From NCBI RefSeq assembly GCF_004793885.1, contig NZ_SRYG01000005.1, positions 53,234 through 117,233 on the forward strand: 64,000 bases of DNA, written 5' to 3'. The notes beneath the pieces are model-generated. The model did not search any database. It saw only the letters and a list, made by a program, of their open reading frames with translations, and was not told the origin of the DNA. Shown in pieces: positions 8,248-18,990 of this stretch. Both the position numbers and the translations under genes were made by a program. The first letter of the stretch is position 1; each line of letters opens with the position of its first letter. Source of the DNA: Dubosiella muris (GTDB lineage: Bacteria > Bacillota_I > Bacilli_A > Erysipelotrichales > Erysipelotrichaceae).

Positions 8248-8277
8248 GGAAGGAAAATTTAAATCCTTCCTTTTTTT
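8248..8277 (+). terminator. Rho-independent terminator
   Basis: GGAAGGA/TCCTTCC stem with a 9-base loop followed by seven T; ends the SH3 lipoprotein transcript. Confidence 0.85.
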
Positions 8278-8324
8278 GTAGATCTTCCTATCTTTAACAT
8301 GTATTCCCGTCTCTACTTACACAA

Positions 8325-8863
8325 ATGATGGAAAACATACAGCTCGCTATGGAGAAAAGGAAATCCTTTGAATCCCCTTTAGAAAGAGTGGTCATGATCT
8401 CTCGTTTTATGAACGCCAAGGATATCGAAACTATCAAAGCATTATTCAAAAAGGTCCAGTTCGTGATTCTGGATACGATCATGCTGAGAGAATATTTGTT
8501 TTTCAATCTTACTTCGAAAACAAAAGAAGAAACGATTGGAGAAATGATTTCAAAAATAAAACAATATTTCCCCTTGCCATCCGACTTTTACGAACAAGTG
8601 ATGGATTGCGAAGCAAAAACAAGTACCGAATTCGAAGGAAAAATTACCATTGCTCATCCGTTGTCAACGGCTGATCTTCCCGGATTTATCGCGATCGCCA
8701 GACATGAAAATCAATTCTTTGGAAAAGAAAACCCGTACAGCACATTTTCCTAATATGCAGTTCCCAAGCCACCAATCCAATGATTTATCGTAAATTAAGC
8801 GCAATCATCAAAAAGCCGAAACTGACCCAAACGCTTTAGGAACCGAATTCTTTGAAGAGTAAT
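8325..8863 (+). pseudogene. Degraded C-terminus of a BglG/LicR-type PTS regulator (EIIA-like domain)
   Basis: The first 142 codons read like the EIIB-EIIA end of PRD-containing PTS regulators (BglG/LicR/ManR type): FFNLTSKTKEETIGEMISKI is the start of the EIIA module and KITIAHPLSTADLPGFIAIA carries the phospho-His region. After a stop at 8751-8753 the homology continues through frame changes: YAVPKPP, then SNDLS, then YRKLSAIIKKPKLTQTL, then GTEFFEE, which together match the conserved end of these regulators. The DNA-binding N-terminus, the PRDs and most of EIIB are absent. At least three frame disruptions make this a pseudogene. Such proteins control beta-glucoside operons like the one about 2-6 kb downstream. 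Confidence 0.75.
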
Positions 8864-8871
8864 TTTTCATT

Positions 8872-8901
8872 AAAAAAAAGTTGCCTTTTTAGCAACTTTT
8901 T
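8872..8901. terminator. Bidirectional terminator
   Basis: AAAAAGTTGC / GCAACTTTTT stem with A and T runs on both sides, seven bases beyond the stop of the reverse-strand small membrane protein. Confidence 0.75.
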
Positions 8902-8907
8902 CTTCTC

Positions 8908-9144
8908 TCAATACCCAACCGTTCCCTCGATCATGTTGGCCGTGGACTTGAATTGGCCCATTGCTTCCGGATCGCTTAAATCCGGCAGGCTTTTTGTCAT
9001 GGTGTCGCGGATGCTTTCATCCTGCTCCTGCCAGCTTCGCGTTTCCTGCGGACCGTGCACGTTTTTTGTCAGCGCCCAGATCAATCCTAGCGCAACCACA
9101 CATGCCGCGACGATTCCTATGATTTTGATTGTTTTGTGTTTCAT
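8908..9144 (-). CDS. Small single-pass membrane protein, unknown function
   Basis: A 78-residue protein with a basic N-terminus (MKHKTIK) and one hydrophobic segment (about residues 7-26, IIGIVAACVVALGLIWAL), then a short polar, acidic tail of about 50 residues predicted to face outside. No lipobox Cys and no family I recognise. AGGAGAAAAAAG precedes the ATG and a terminator follows, so it appears to be an independently transcribed gene. It could be a membrane-anchored small regulator or an uncleaved signal-anchor protein; the sequence does not allow a choice. Confidence 0.65.
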   Translation of the reverse strand: MKHKTIKIIGIVAACVVALGLIWALTKNVHGPQETRSWQEQDESIRDTMTKSLPDLSDPEAMGQFKSTANMIEGTVGY

Positions 9145-9290
9145 CTTTTTTCTCCTGAAGACTGTCGTTTCTTTGTGCGTTTTTTTATAAGAATGGTACC
9201 ATTTTCAAATTTATTATAGTTTTAATATTATTCCTTTTTCAATCTCGATGCTTATTTTTCTTATTTATCGTCCGGTTTTTCCTATGCCAC

Positions 9291-9316
9291 AAAAAAAAGC
9301 CGAATGACTTCGGCTT
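9291..9316 (-). terminator. Terminator overlapping the stop of the 160-residue gene
   Basis: AAGCCGAA/TTCGGCTT stem with a 4-base loop followed on the reverse strand by eight T; the stem begins inside the stop codon of the gene it ends. Confidence 0.8.
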
Positions 9317-9797
9317 ACATGAGAAACTGGGAAGGCTCGATTACCTGATGGCCCGGATGCCAGAACAGGAAATTTTGCGACCCTTCGTCTTTGGCGATAG
9401 TTTTAAAAAACTCGTTGGAGGATTGGTAATTCCATCCAAACTCGTTGGTGTCGGTCAAATACTGAATGCCCTGGTCGCTGACGTAGCCGACAATGCAGTT
9501 GGGCGCGTCGATAATAGTCCAAACATACGATTGATTGGTGAGGATTTGCTCGATGTCGTATTTCAACGCGTCGATTTCCTCCAGCGTGTCATCGTAAATT
9601 TTTCGCCATTCCCCAAACGCGAGAATCGCCTGTTCCGTCCCTGTCTGCAAATATAAGTTTTCTTCTCCGCACTCGTTAATGACGACGATGATTTCCTCGT
9701 CATCGCTTAAACTGGCGAACTGATGCTGTTGATTATTAAAGATCTCCAAGGTTTCTTCTTTCAAAAATTCCCTTAACGCGATTGAAATGCGATTCAT
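9315..9797 (-). CDS. Conserved-looking cytosolic protein of unknown function
   Basis: A 160-residue soluble, acidic protein with no signal peptide, no membrane segment and no motif I recognise. It is rich in aromatic and acidic residues, with a central helical stretch (EEIDALKYDIEQIL) and a C-terminus containing NFLFWHPGHQV. An unusually good AGGAGGTG ribosome site lies before the ATG and a terminator overlaps its stop, so it is a real, separately transcribed gene. Neighbours give no functional hint: a small membrane protein lies downstream and an alpha/beta hydrolase upstream. Confidence 0.7.
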   Translation of the reverse strand: MNRISIALREFLKEETLEIFNNQQHQFASLSDDEEIIVVINECGEENLYLQTGTEQAILAFGEWRKIYDDTLEEIDALKYDIEQILTNQSYVWTIIDAPNCIVGYVSDQGIQYLTDTNEFGWNYQSSNEFFKTIAKDEGSQNFLFWHPGHQVIEPSQFLM

Positions 9798-9900
9798 ATA
9801 TCAGCACCTCCTTGCCTATGAGCTGATTTCCTACCTTAATAAAACCATGTTTTTCCTTCCGAAAAAACCAGAATGCCTTAAAAGACAAAAAAAGCAGGTT

Positions 9901-10824
9901 TTATTCCTGCTCAAGTAATCGAATCATCAATTCGTTGAACGCCTGCGGCTCGCACCATTGCGGATAGTGGCTCGATTCCTCGAACCAAAACCACTGTTTC
10001 GCCGACGTGATCTTGTCATAATATGTCTTCGCCAGCGCCGAGGACAGGCGTTTGTCGTGGCGTCCTTCCACGAATACGACCGGCACGTCGAACCGCGTCG
10101 TCGACTCAAAGTCGACTTGCATGATTTCCGGCCACAGCTTGCGGACGCTTTGCTCGATTCCCTTTCGATAGCGCTGGTAGTCGAACATCGTGTACGCCGG
10201 ACAGCGCAAATAAATATGCTGCAAGCTGAACTTGTTTTTTTGATCGTACAAGCAGCCTTTCAGACGGGTGATTTGCTTATCCAGCCGTTCGAGATCCTTC
10301 ATCCAGCGCTCGCCGGAAAATGTCGGGTCGATTTTCAACAGCCGGTTCGCGACGTTGCGCGGGGAGTTTTCAATCGCGTAACGCAGACGCAGACGCATCG
10401 CCTTCTCCATGTTCACGACTTGCGAACAGCCAATGTATTTCCGCACCGTTTCCGGATACTTTTGAATATAACGCAAGCCGATGATCGTTCCAAAATCGTG
10501 CGCGAGCAAATACACTTTGTCCTGATGGAACCGGCCGGTTAAATACGCCGTCAAAGCCCGCAAATCCTCGACGTAGTCGTCGATGACGACTTTCTCGTTG
10601 ACGCCAAACTCGTAAAACGATTTCCCGGCTCCACGCTGTTCCCACACCACAAACGTGAAGTGCTGGGCCAGTTCTTTTTGATAATGCATCAGCAAAGGCA
10701 AAGCGGCCTCGCCCGGTCCGCCATGTACATACACGAGCAGCGGCAGCCCTTTTTTTTGCGCCATAATCGCGACATACTGAAACACCCCGTTGATTTCAAT
10801 CAATCTATTTTCATTCACACTCAT
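9901..10824 (-). CDS. Alpha/beta hydrolase with Asp at the nucleophile position
   Basis: A 307-residue cytosolic alpha/beta-hydrolase. The oxyanion loop is VHGGPGEA (residues 33-40), as in proline iminopeptidases. The nucleophile elbow reads LLAHDFGTIIG, so residue 110 is Asp where serine hydrolases have Ser in GHSxG; I checked this codon (GAT) in the sequence. Asp257 (EGRHD) and His286 (ESSHYPQW) fit the acid and base. A D-D-H triad is the arrangement of epoxide hydrolases and haloalkane dehalogenases. The overall feel is closer to iminopeptidase-like hydrolases, so it may be a re-tooled or inactive member. I start at 10824 because GGAGAG lies eight bases upstream; the open frame runs further up but without a ribosome site. 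Substrate unknown. Confidence 0.82.
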   Translation of the reverse strand: MSVNENRLIEINGVFQYVAIMAQKKGLPLLVYVHGGPGEAALPLLMHYQKELAQHFTFVVWEQRGAGKSFYEFGVNEKVVIDDYVEDLRALTAYLTGRFHQDKVYLLAHDFGTIIGLRYIQKYPETVRKYIGCSQVVNMEKAMRLRLRYAIENSPRNVANRLLKIDPTFSGERWMKDLERLDKQITRLKGCLYDQKNKFSLQHIYLRCPAYTMFDYQRYRKGIEQSVRKLWPEIMQVDFESTTRFDVPVVFVEGRHDKRLSSALAKTYYDKITSAKQWFWFEESSHYPQWCEPQAFNELMIRLLEQE

Positions 10825-10907
10825 CTTTCGCTCTCCATGTTTTGTGGAAGTATACCACGACTTTTCCCGTTCCCGCAATCCGAAAAAGAAAAACAGCCCG
10901 AAAGCTG

Positions 10908-12419
<1,512 letters not shown>

Positions 12420-12450
12420 TCAAACCCATTTTATCCGATTTTTAATGAAA

Positions 12451-12464
12451 TGAAAACGATTTCT
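12451..12464. promoter_or_regulatory. cre-like site upstream of the first GH1 gene
   Basis: TGAAAACGATTTCT matches the 14-base cre consensus TGWAANCGNTNWCA at all but one position. It lies 68 bp upstream of the downstream GH1 start, where CcpA could repress it. Confidence 0.4.
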
Positions 12465-12479
12465 AGTCATTTTTCGAGG

Positions 12480-12782
12480 TTATTTATCCAGCAGGCGCCG
12501 CGCTTGCTCGAACACTTTCGCGCAATCCGCCCGACCATACGCGGCCATGTCGATAACATCCACCGGAATCGACACCCGCTTCATGACGTCTTTCTTGCGG
12601 TATCCGGCTTGCGGCGCCATCAGGATGACGTCGTATTCGCCCGCCACCTTTTCATAGGCATGGCCCATTTCCCCAACCGCCTCGATCGTAAGCGGCTCGT
12701 CGTGTTCCGCGGCGTATTGACGCATTCTTTCCATCAGCACCGAACTCGACATGCCACCCACGCAAATCAGTAAAATTTTCAT
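12480..12782 (-). CDS. PTS system lactose/cellobiose-family IIB subunit
   Basis: Cytosolic phosphocarrier that takes phosphate from IIA on a Cys and passes it to sugar on the membrane IIC. The 100-residue product begins MKILLICVGGMSSSVLMERM; Cys7 in the CxxGMSSS loop is the phosphorylation site. I use the ATG at 12782, which has GGAGAG just upstream, rather than an in-frame ATG five codons earlier. A terminator hairpin separates it from the upstream GH1 gene, so its expression may depend on read-through. No IIC gene is in the window, so it must serve a permease encoded elsewhere, or be an orphan. Confidence 0.88.
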   Translation of the reverse strand: MKILLICVGGMSSSVLMERMRQYAAEHDEPLTIEAVGEMGHAYEKVAGEYDVILMAPQAGYRKKDVMKRVSIPVDVIDMAAYGRADCAKVFEQARRLLDK

Positions 12783-12795
12783 AGTCTCTCCTTTC

Positions 12796-12821
12796 AAAAA
12801 AAAGGTTCCGAAGAACCTTTT
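12796..12821 (-). terminator. Terminator between the second GH1 gene and the IIB gene
   Basis: AAAGGTTC/GAACCTTT stem with a 4-base loop and a run of eight T on the reverse strand, directly after the GH1 stop and 14 bases before the IIB start. Partial read-through would lower IIB and downstream expression. Confidence 0.75.
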
Positions 12822-14306
<1,485 letters not shown>

Positions 14307-14618
14307 TTACGCTCGATTACCGGCGTACATCTCGATCATCTCTTTGATCGTTTCCGTCGCCAGCAGACTGCTCATCAGGTGGTCCTGCGAGTGCTCCAGC
14401 CAAGTTTCTACTTCTTTTTCGCTTCCCTGTACGAAATGAAGCAGATCGCTTTCCGCCTCCTGCGCCAAAGTCGTCGCTCCATCGCTTTGCGCGATCAGCT
14501 CTCGTGCTTCATCAAGGTTCCCGGCCTTCATTTGCTTCAGAGCTTTGTACGCCAAATTTTTGGCTTTTCTTGCGTTTCTCAGAATTGAGAAAGACATCAT
14601 ATCGAGTTTTGTGTCCAT
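14307..14618 (-). CDS. PTS system lactose/cellobiose-family IIA subunit
   Basis: First sugar-specific phosphocarrier of a Lac-family PTS; accepts phosphate from HPr on a His and hands it to IIB. The 103-residue product is all-helical and normal in size. The signature EHSQDHLMSSLLATE (about residues 75-89) contains the active-site His pair. The N-terminal helix (SFSILRNARKAKNLAYKAL) is a diverged form of the usual one. It is the first gene of the transcript, with a promoter and operators upstream. The absence of a IIC subunit next to IIA and IIB is unusual. Confidence 0.88.
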   Translation of the reverse strand: MDTKLDMMSFSILRNARKAKNLAYKALKQMKAGNLDEARELIAQSDGATTLAQEAESDLLHFVQGSEKEVETWLEHSQDHLMSSLLATETIKEMIEMYAGNRA

Positions 14619-14661
14619 AATTTTCCTCTTTTCCTCTTACTCAAGTAAACTTTGTACTTTT

Positions 14662-14733
14662 ATTTTACTCAGGGAAACCTTTGGTGTAAAGCGTTTTCAC
14701 CTCTGAAAATGAAACAGTCACAACGTTTCAGAG
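14662..14733 (-). promoter_or_regulatory. Promoter and operators of the beta-glucoside PTS operon
   Basis: Reverse strand: -35 TTTACA (14685-14690), 17-bp spacer, -10 TAAAAT (14662-14667). A cre-like box TGTAAAGCGTTTTCA (14685-14699, one base longer than consensus) covers the -35. Just upstream, arms CTCTGAAA (14701-14708) and TTTCAGAG (14726-14733) form an inverted repeat at an activator-like position, as expected for a LicR-type regulator. The only such regulator seen here is a pseudogene. Confidence 0.6.
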
Positions 14734-14787
14734 TTTGCCAGAAATATATATAACATAAAATGTTTTTTTACGGTACTAAAACGCACG

Positions 14788-14829
14788 AAAAATGCCTTAC
14801 CTGTCGGGAATTTTGACTTGGCAAGGCAA
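14788..14829 (-). terminator. Terminator of the ROK kinase gene
   Basis: Reverse strand: TGCCTTGCC pairs with GGTAAGGCA across an 18-base loop, followed by TTTTT. It lies 64 bp beyond the ROK stop and separates that gene from the PTS operon. Confidence 0.7.
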
Positions 14830-14892
14830 TGTGGTTGAAAAAATACGCTCCGCTTTCACCCAACCGTGAAAAACAATGGTATCCTTTTGTTT

Positions 14893-15810
14893 CTATTTCG
14901 CGTTCTCAAAAAGAATCTGATAGTTATATAAAGCACCAATCAAATTGGAATCGTTAAAATGCTTGCATACACCCACTTCGGTGCGAGGCATCGGAACCGG
15001 CACCGCGTCATAGTAGGCGTTCGTCTTTTCGCGGATGGCTTCCACGACGCGCGGCTGCTTCGAGATCCCGCCGCCAATCAAGATGCGCTCCGGATTCAAA
15101 ATGCACGTCAAATTGTAAATATGGCCGGCGATTCCATTGACCACTTCGTCGAACACGGCGTGGGTCTGCTCGTCCTGGGCGTCCAGCAGCTCGAACACTT
15201 TGAATCCATCCACCTCTTCGGCTGGCAGGCCTTTCTGGTCCGCCACCTTTTTGGTCAGCGACGCCGTGCTGCACGCGTTGGCAAAGCAGTTGGCAAATCC
15301 TTTCACGTTGACGTCGTTCATCAAAAACGACAATTCGCCCGCGAAGAAATCTTTTCCTTTGACGACGCGGCGGTTCAAAATGATGCCGCCACCGATGCCT
15401 GTGCCCAAAATGATGACGACGCCATCGTTGCAGTCGGCCAGGTTGCCTTTCCACACTTCGGCCAGCGCGGCCGCTTTTCCATCGTTTTCAATCGAAACGC
15501 GGATCGTTTTTCCGGTTCGCTCGAACACGGCGTTTCGCACGTCGTCGGCCAGCGGCGTGTTGTAGTTGAAGGACAACGCGCCAGGCGTGTATACAAATCC
15601 GGTCGCGGAATCAATGTTTCCAGGCACCGACATCGCGATGCCATCCACCTGATCAGCGTGCGCCTCGAACAAGTCGACGAGCGCCGCGATGAAATGTTCT
15701 CTCGTGTCAAGCGGCGTTGGCACCGAACCTTTGGACAAAATATTCGCCTCGTTGTCCATCACGGCGTACTTGATAAACGTACCCCCTACATCAATCACTA
15801 GTTTATTCAT
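14893..15810 (-). CDS. ROK family sugar kinase
   Basis: Cytosolic ATP-dependent sugar kinase of the ROK family. 305 residues; the N-terminal phosphate loop is VIDVGGTFIKYAVMD (residues 5-19), the catalytic Asp is in SIENDGKAAALAE, and the second nucleotide loop is ILGTGIGGGIIL. The C-terminal RILIGGGIS closes the ATP site. The zinc-binding CxCGxxGC motif of glucokinases is absent, as in beta-glucoside kinases (BglK) and N-acetylmannosamine kinases. No DNA-binding domain, so it is an enzyme and not a ROK repressor. A perfect cre box lies 42 bp upstream and the gene lies next to the beta-glucoside operon, so a BglK- or glucokinase-like role is the best inference. Confidence 0.88.
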   Translation of the reverse strand: MNKLVIDVGGTFIKYAVMDNEANILSKGSVPTPLDTREHFIAALVDLFEAHADQVDGIAMSVPGNIDSATGFVYTPGALSFNYNTPLADDVRNAVFERTGKTIRVSIENDGKAAALAEVWKGNLADCNDGVVIILGTGIGGGIILNRRVVKGKDFFAGELSFLMNDVNVKGFANCFANACSTASLTKKVADQKGLPAEEVDGFKVFELLDAQDEQTHAVFDEVVNGIAGHIYNLTCILNPERILIGGGISKQPRVVEAIREKTNAYYDAVPVPMPRTEVGVCKHFNDSNLIGALYNYQILFENAK

Positions 15811-15851
15811 AATCCAAGTTCCTCCATTACCAAAAATGTATCATAAATCTT

Positions 15852-15865
15852 TGAAAGCGTTAACA
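15852..15865. promoter_or_regulatory. Perfect cre box upstream of the ROK kinase
   Basis: TGAAAGCGTTAACA fits TGWAANCGNTNWCA at every position. It implies catabolite control by a CcpA-like repressor. Confidence 0.7.
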
Positions 15866-15891
15866 AAAAAAATCTCCCGATTCGGGAGATT
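15866..15891 (-). terminator. Terminator of the LytTR-LiaF operon
   Basis: AATCTCCCGA and its complement GGGAGATT form a tight stem with a run of T on the reverse strand, seven bases after the LiaF-like stop. Confidence 0.8.
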
Positions 15892-15897
15892 CGCTCG

Positions 15898-16593
15898 CTA
15901 AATACGAATGATATGGACGGTGGAAAAGTTGGCGTCGCCTTTCAAATACACGTACTGCGTGCCTTCGGGCAGCGGCACTCCTTCCTCTTGAATGCTGCCA
16001 AACATCGCGTGCAGTTCGTTGTGCACAACCCAGTTTTTGGGAATAAAGATCTTGAGATCGCAAAAGCCGGCGTCGACGATGACTTCGAGGTTCTCGTCTT
16101 TGAATCCGACCTGATCCAAATAGACGCTCATGGCGCAAAACGAAGGCGTCAGGTACACTTTTTCAATGGCGTTTCCCCGCAAGTAATGGGACGAGGAATT
16201 GAACGCGCTTTTGACTTCGATGATTTCGTTTTCCGCGTCGTTAAAATACACATCGCTCGTGTCGGCGCTTGCCGAAGGGACGCCTGGCTTGCTGAAAAAA
16301 TGGACGCCGATGAGCACGAGCACCGTGGCGAACGCGATCGTTCCAAACGAGAGGAACCAAAATCCCAGCGTGTTTTTCCAAATCAAAAACAAGACGACGC
16401 CCGCGATGATCATGCCGCTCCGGTCCTTTTTCCGGCGGCTTTCCATAAACAGCAGCACGAAGAAGATCGAAACGGCGACTTTCCACAAAAAGCCGGCCAG
16501 ATGGAAAATGCCGAAACCATTCAAGATCACGAGAATCGCGCAAACGATAAAGAACGCACCCCATACCCAGTTTTTATTTCCGTTGTTATTCAT
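15898..16593 (-). CDS. LiaF-like cell-envelope stress membrane protein
   Basis: Membrane protein of the LiaF/YvqF group, which in Bacilli restrains the LiaRS envelope-stress response. Residues 1-105 hold four membrane segments (WGAFFIVCAILVILNGFGIF, then KVAVSIFFVLLFM, MIIAGVVLFLIW, FATVLVLIGVHFF). The rest (about 115-231) is a soluble LiaF C-terminal beta-helix-like domain with repeated hydrophobic strands (EVIVDAGFCDLKIFIPKNW, then VYLKGDANFSTVHI). 231 residues is normal. Its ATG overlaps the upstream LytTR gene by 8 bases, so the two are coupled. No LiaR/LiaS pair is seen, and the partner here appears to be a LytTR protein. Confidence 0.85.
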   Translation of the reverse strand: MNNNGNKNWVWGAFFIVCAILVILNGFGIFHLAGFLWKVAVSIFFVLLFMESRRKKDRSGMIIAGVVLFLIWKNTLGFWFLSFGTIAFATVLVLIGVHFFSKPGVPSASADTSDVYFNDAENEIIEVKSAFNSSSHYLRGNAIEKVYLTPSFCAMSVYLDQVGFKDENLEVIVDAGFCDLKIFIPKNWVVHNELHAMFGSIQEEGVPLPEGTQYVYLKGDANFSTVHIIRI

Positions 16594-17038
16594 AATACTT
16601 TCTCATTTCCTCCAGTTTCTCTTTGAGCGGTTTGTAGTACTGTCTGGACGCGTACACGTGCTTGAACGTGTTTTGAAACTCGATCAGACAGGTTGACATG
16701 TTTCGCGTCAGGGCGAAAATTTTTTCGACGTTGACGATGGCCGATTTCGAGATGCGCAAAAACATGCCCGGCAAAATCGTTTCCAGCTCATACAACCGAT
16801 AATCCGTGTGGTAGATGTCGCCGGCCGTATGCGCCACGACTTCTTTGGCGTCCGTTTCGAAAAACAAGACGTCGTGCAAGTCGATATAGTACTCCGTGGT
16901 TTCCTTAAACATGGGGAAGGTCGTCTGTTTGCGCTGAAGCAGGCTCTCGATCGCTAAAACTTTCTCGTTGATTTGCGGACATTTAATCGTAATCTCGATA
17001 TCCTCGTACGATTCGTCGATATCCAAGTGTATTTTCAT
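16586..17038 (-). CDS. LytTR-domain DNA-binding regulator
   Basis: Transcription regulator with a LytTR DNA-binding domain. The 150-residue protein has a short N-terminal region (1-45) in place of a phospho-receiver and a LytTR domain from about 48 to 145: IDLHDVLFFETDAKEVVAHT, then the YRLYELETILPGMFLRISKS segment and NVEKIFALTRNMS. Without a receiver it is not driven by a classical sensor kinase; such stand-alone LytTR proteins are commonly paired with a membrane protein that inhibits them. That fits its overlap with the LiaF-like gene. The operon probably responds to membrane or wall stress, which is inference. Confidence 0.88.
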   Translation of the reverse strand: MKIHLDIDESYEDIEITIKCPQINEKVLAIESLLQRKQTTFPMFKETTEYYIDLHDVLFFETDAKEVVAHTAGDIYHTDYRLYELETILPGMFLRISKSAIVNVEKIFALTRNMSTCLIEFQNTFKHVYASRQYYKPLKEKLEEMRKYYE

Positions 17039-17127
17039 GTTCCTTTTATATCACACTCTTGAAAAAAGGGATACCTGGTTTTTCCAAGTGGTTCGAATCG
17101 TCGGCCAAGTCGCTTGTTTTCGCGCAC

Positions 17128-17151
17128 AAAAAAAGCCGCGTTTCGCGACTT
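17128..17151 (-). terminator. Terminator of the CNNM/CBS gene
   Basis: AAGTCGCG, AAA loop, CGCGGCTT and a run of seven T on the reverse strand, six bases past the stop codon. Confidence 0.75.
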
Positions 17152-17156
17152 GATTT

Positions 17157-18482
17157 CTACTCTTGCCTGTTACTTTTTTCGTCCGTCTGGATTTTCGCGA
17201 CGGTGGCGTACCGGACTTGATGGTTTTTGATTTGAACGATTTCGAAGCGCAGCCCGTCTTTTTCAAAGCCAAATCGTTCGCCATCGTCGGGTACGCGACA
17301 GAGCGTTTCGTAAATGAGCCCGTTAAGCGTCCCGGTATCCTCGGGTTCGATTTCGACGCCTGTGGCTTCCATGATTTCATCGAGCGGCACGTTGCCGATC
17401 AGCTTCCAGCGGTCTTTGCCGGCCGGTTCGATCCATTCGGTTTGCTCGTCGTCGTTGAGATCGCCGATGAGTTCCTCGATCAAATCGTTCATGGTGATGA
17501 TGCCGCAAACGCCGCCGTACTCATCGAGCACAATCGCCATTTTTTCTTTGTCCTTTTTCATATTGCGGAACAATACGTCAGCTTTTAAGTTTTCGGGTAC
17601 AAAATACGGCTCGGATACGGCGTGCGTCATGACGGCTTCGCGGCTGTGGTCTTTGAGGCGGAAAAACTTTTTCGCGTTCAAGACGCCGACAATCGTGTCT
17701 TTTGTTTCGTGGTACAACGGAAACAGCGAATGGGAGCTGCGCATGATTTGCTCGTCCCATACTTGCTCGGTGTCCATCATATTGAGCATTGTGACGTCTT
17801 TGCGGTGCGTCATCACGTCTTTGATTGGCAAATCGTCAAATTCAAACACATTTTGGATCCATTCGTTTTCCTCGTGGTCGATCGTTCCTTTCTCGCTTCC
17901 CGCTTCCACCATGAGCCGGATCTCTTCCTCGCTTACTTCCTCGCTGCCTTCGTCGGGGTCGATGCCAATCAACCGCAACACCGCGTTGGTGGAGATTGTC
18001 AGCAAGGAGACAAGGGGCTTGAAAATCTTGGAAATGACGGTAATCAAACCGGCGACCGATAAAGCCAGCTGGTCTTTTTTGCGCATGGCGACTTGTTTTG
18101 GTACGAGTTCTCCAAACACGAGCGTGAAATACGACAAAATGATCGTGATCACAATGACGGCGATCGTGTCGAGAATGGCCGGGGAGATGCCGACGCCCAT
18201 GTTGACGAGCCAGTCGACAATGTACTCGGAAAAGTTGTCGGCGGCGAAGGCGCTTCCTAGAAATCCGGATAGCGTGATGGCGACTTGAATCGTCGCGAGA
18301 AACCGGGAAGGATCGCAAACTAAATTCAAAAGCTTTTTCGCTTTGCGGTTTCCTTCGTCCGCCATTTTTTCGATTTTGTTTTCATTGACCGAGATCACGG
18401 CGATCTCTGCGCAAGCAAATACGGCATTCAAGGCGATGAGCACGACTTGAAGCAAAAGCATCCACAATATACTACTGTCCAT
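17157..18482 (-). CDS. CNNM/HlyC-CorC family membrane protein with CBS pair
   Basis: Inner-membrane protein of the CNNM (DUF21) family, the bacterial relatives of magnesium exporters, often annotated as hemolysin or CorC. 441 residues: four membrane segments in a DUF21 domain (about 1-190; WMLLLQVVLIALNAVFACAE first), two CBS domains (about 205-330; MTHRKDVTMLN starts the first, KMAIVLDEYGGVCGIITMND closes the second), and a C-terminal CorC/HlyC domain (about 345-430). CBS pairs usually bind Mg-ATP and gate transport. It appears as a single-gene unit. The hemolysin label should not be read as evidence for toxicity. Confidence 0.92.
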   Translation of the reverse strand: MDSSILWMLLLQVVLIALNAVFACAEIAVISVNENKIEKMADEGNRKAKKLLNLVCDPSRFLATIQVAITLSGFLGSAFAADNFSEYIVDWLVNMGVGISPAILDTIAVIVITIILSYFTLVFGELVPKQVAMRKKDQLALSVAGLITVISKIFKPLVSLLTISTNAVLRLIGIDPDEGSEEVSEEEIRLMVEAGSEKGTIDHEENEWIQNVFEFDDLPIKDVMTHRKDVTMLNMMDTEQVWDEQIMRSSHSLFPLYHETKDTIVGVLNAKKFFRLKDHSREAVMTHAVSEPYFVPENLKADVLFRNMKKDKEKMAIVLDEYGGVCGIITMNDLIEELIGDLNDDEQTEWIEPAGKDRWKLIGNVPLDEIMEATGVEIEPEDTGTLNGLIYETLCRVPDDGERFGFEKDGLRFEIVQIKNHQVRYATVAKIQTDEKSNRQE

Positions 18483-18606
18483 ATGTGTTTTGTTTCTTTA
18501 ACCTCTTTCTTTGTTTTTGGCAACATTATACCAAAACTGTCGGATTCTCAAAACGGAATGCTCAAAACAAAAAAAACGCCCGGGAACAAAAGAAGCCAAA
18601 GAAAAA

Positions 18607-18856
18607 TCATTTTCTGAATAAATCACTGTGACTGCCTGTCCTCGATAAAGTCAGAACCAATACATCCTCTTCAATACGGTAAATCAGCAACCAATCCGGC
18701 TGGATATGACATTCACGATGCCCTGTCCAGCTTCCGGTCAACTCATGATCCTTATTTTTTTCAGGTAGTTTCTCCCCCATAGCGAGAACAGCAACAATAT
18801 CCTTTAGCAAACCGATTCTCAAACCACGCTTGATTGCGAGTTTGTAGTCCTTTGTG
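18607..18856 (-). pseudogene. 3' part of yafQ-type toxin gene, split by IS605 element
   Basis: Codes for the body of a YafQ/RelE-type mRNA interferase: TKDYKLAIKRGLRIG, then GHRECHIQPDWLLIYRI and LTLSRTGSHSDLF, including the conserved catalytic-region His, Asp and Arg positions. The toxin start lies 1.7 kb away beyond the insertion. Removing 18857-20548 rejoins the reading frame exactly (Thr-Phe-Val-Thr-Lys-Asp) and gives a 94-residue protein, the normal YafQ length. A hybrid frame starting inside the element (from 18945) could still express this part with a foreign N-terminus. Confidence 0.85.
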
Positions 18857-18990
18857 ACATCCTCCCCCGCCTGAAGAGGCGGGGGCTTCCTTTCGCATAA
18901 AGCGAACAGTCGGTTCTCGTTCGATAATACTACTGTACTAAGCATAAGCGAGCTAACCCCGTGTGTCCCACGGTTTTTATGTATATGGCT
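18857..18990 (-). ncRNA. Putative omega/reRNA guide at the tnpB 3' end
   Basis: TnpB proteins use an RNA from the right end of the element, with scaffold from the tnpB 3' region plus right-end hairpin and a guide from flanking host DNA. Here the scaffold would cover the tnpB stop to the GC hairpin, and the guide would read CACAAAGGACTACAAACTCG, which is toxin-gene sequence. Location is inferred by position only. Confidence 0.45.

Noticed and set aside
17157-18482. Hemolysin toxin
   Set aside because: The DUF21-CBS-CorC layout belongs to CNNM-type ion transport proteins; the hemolysin name is historical.
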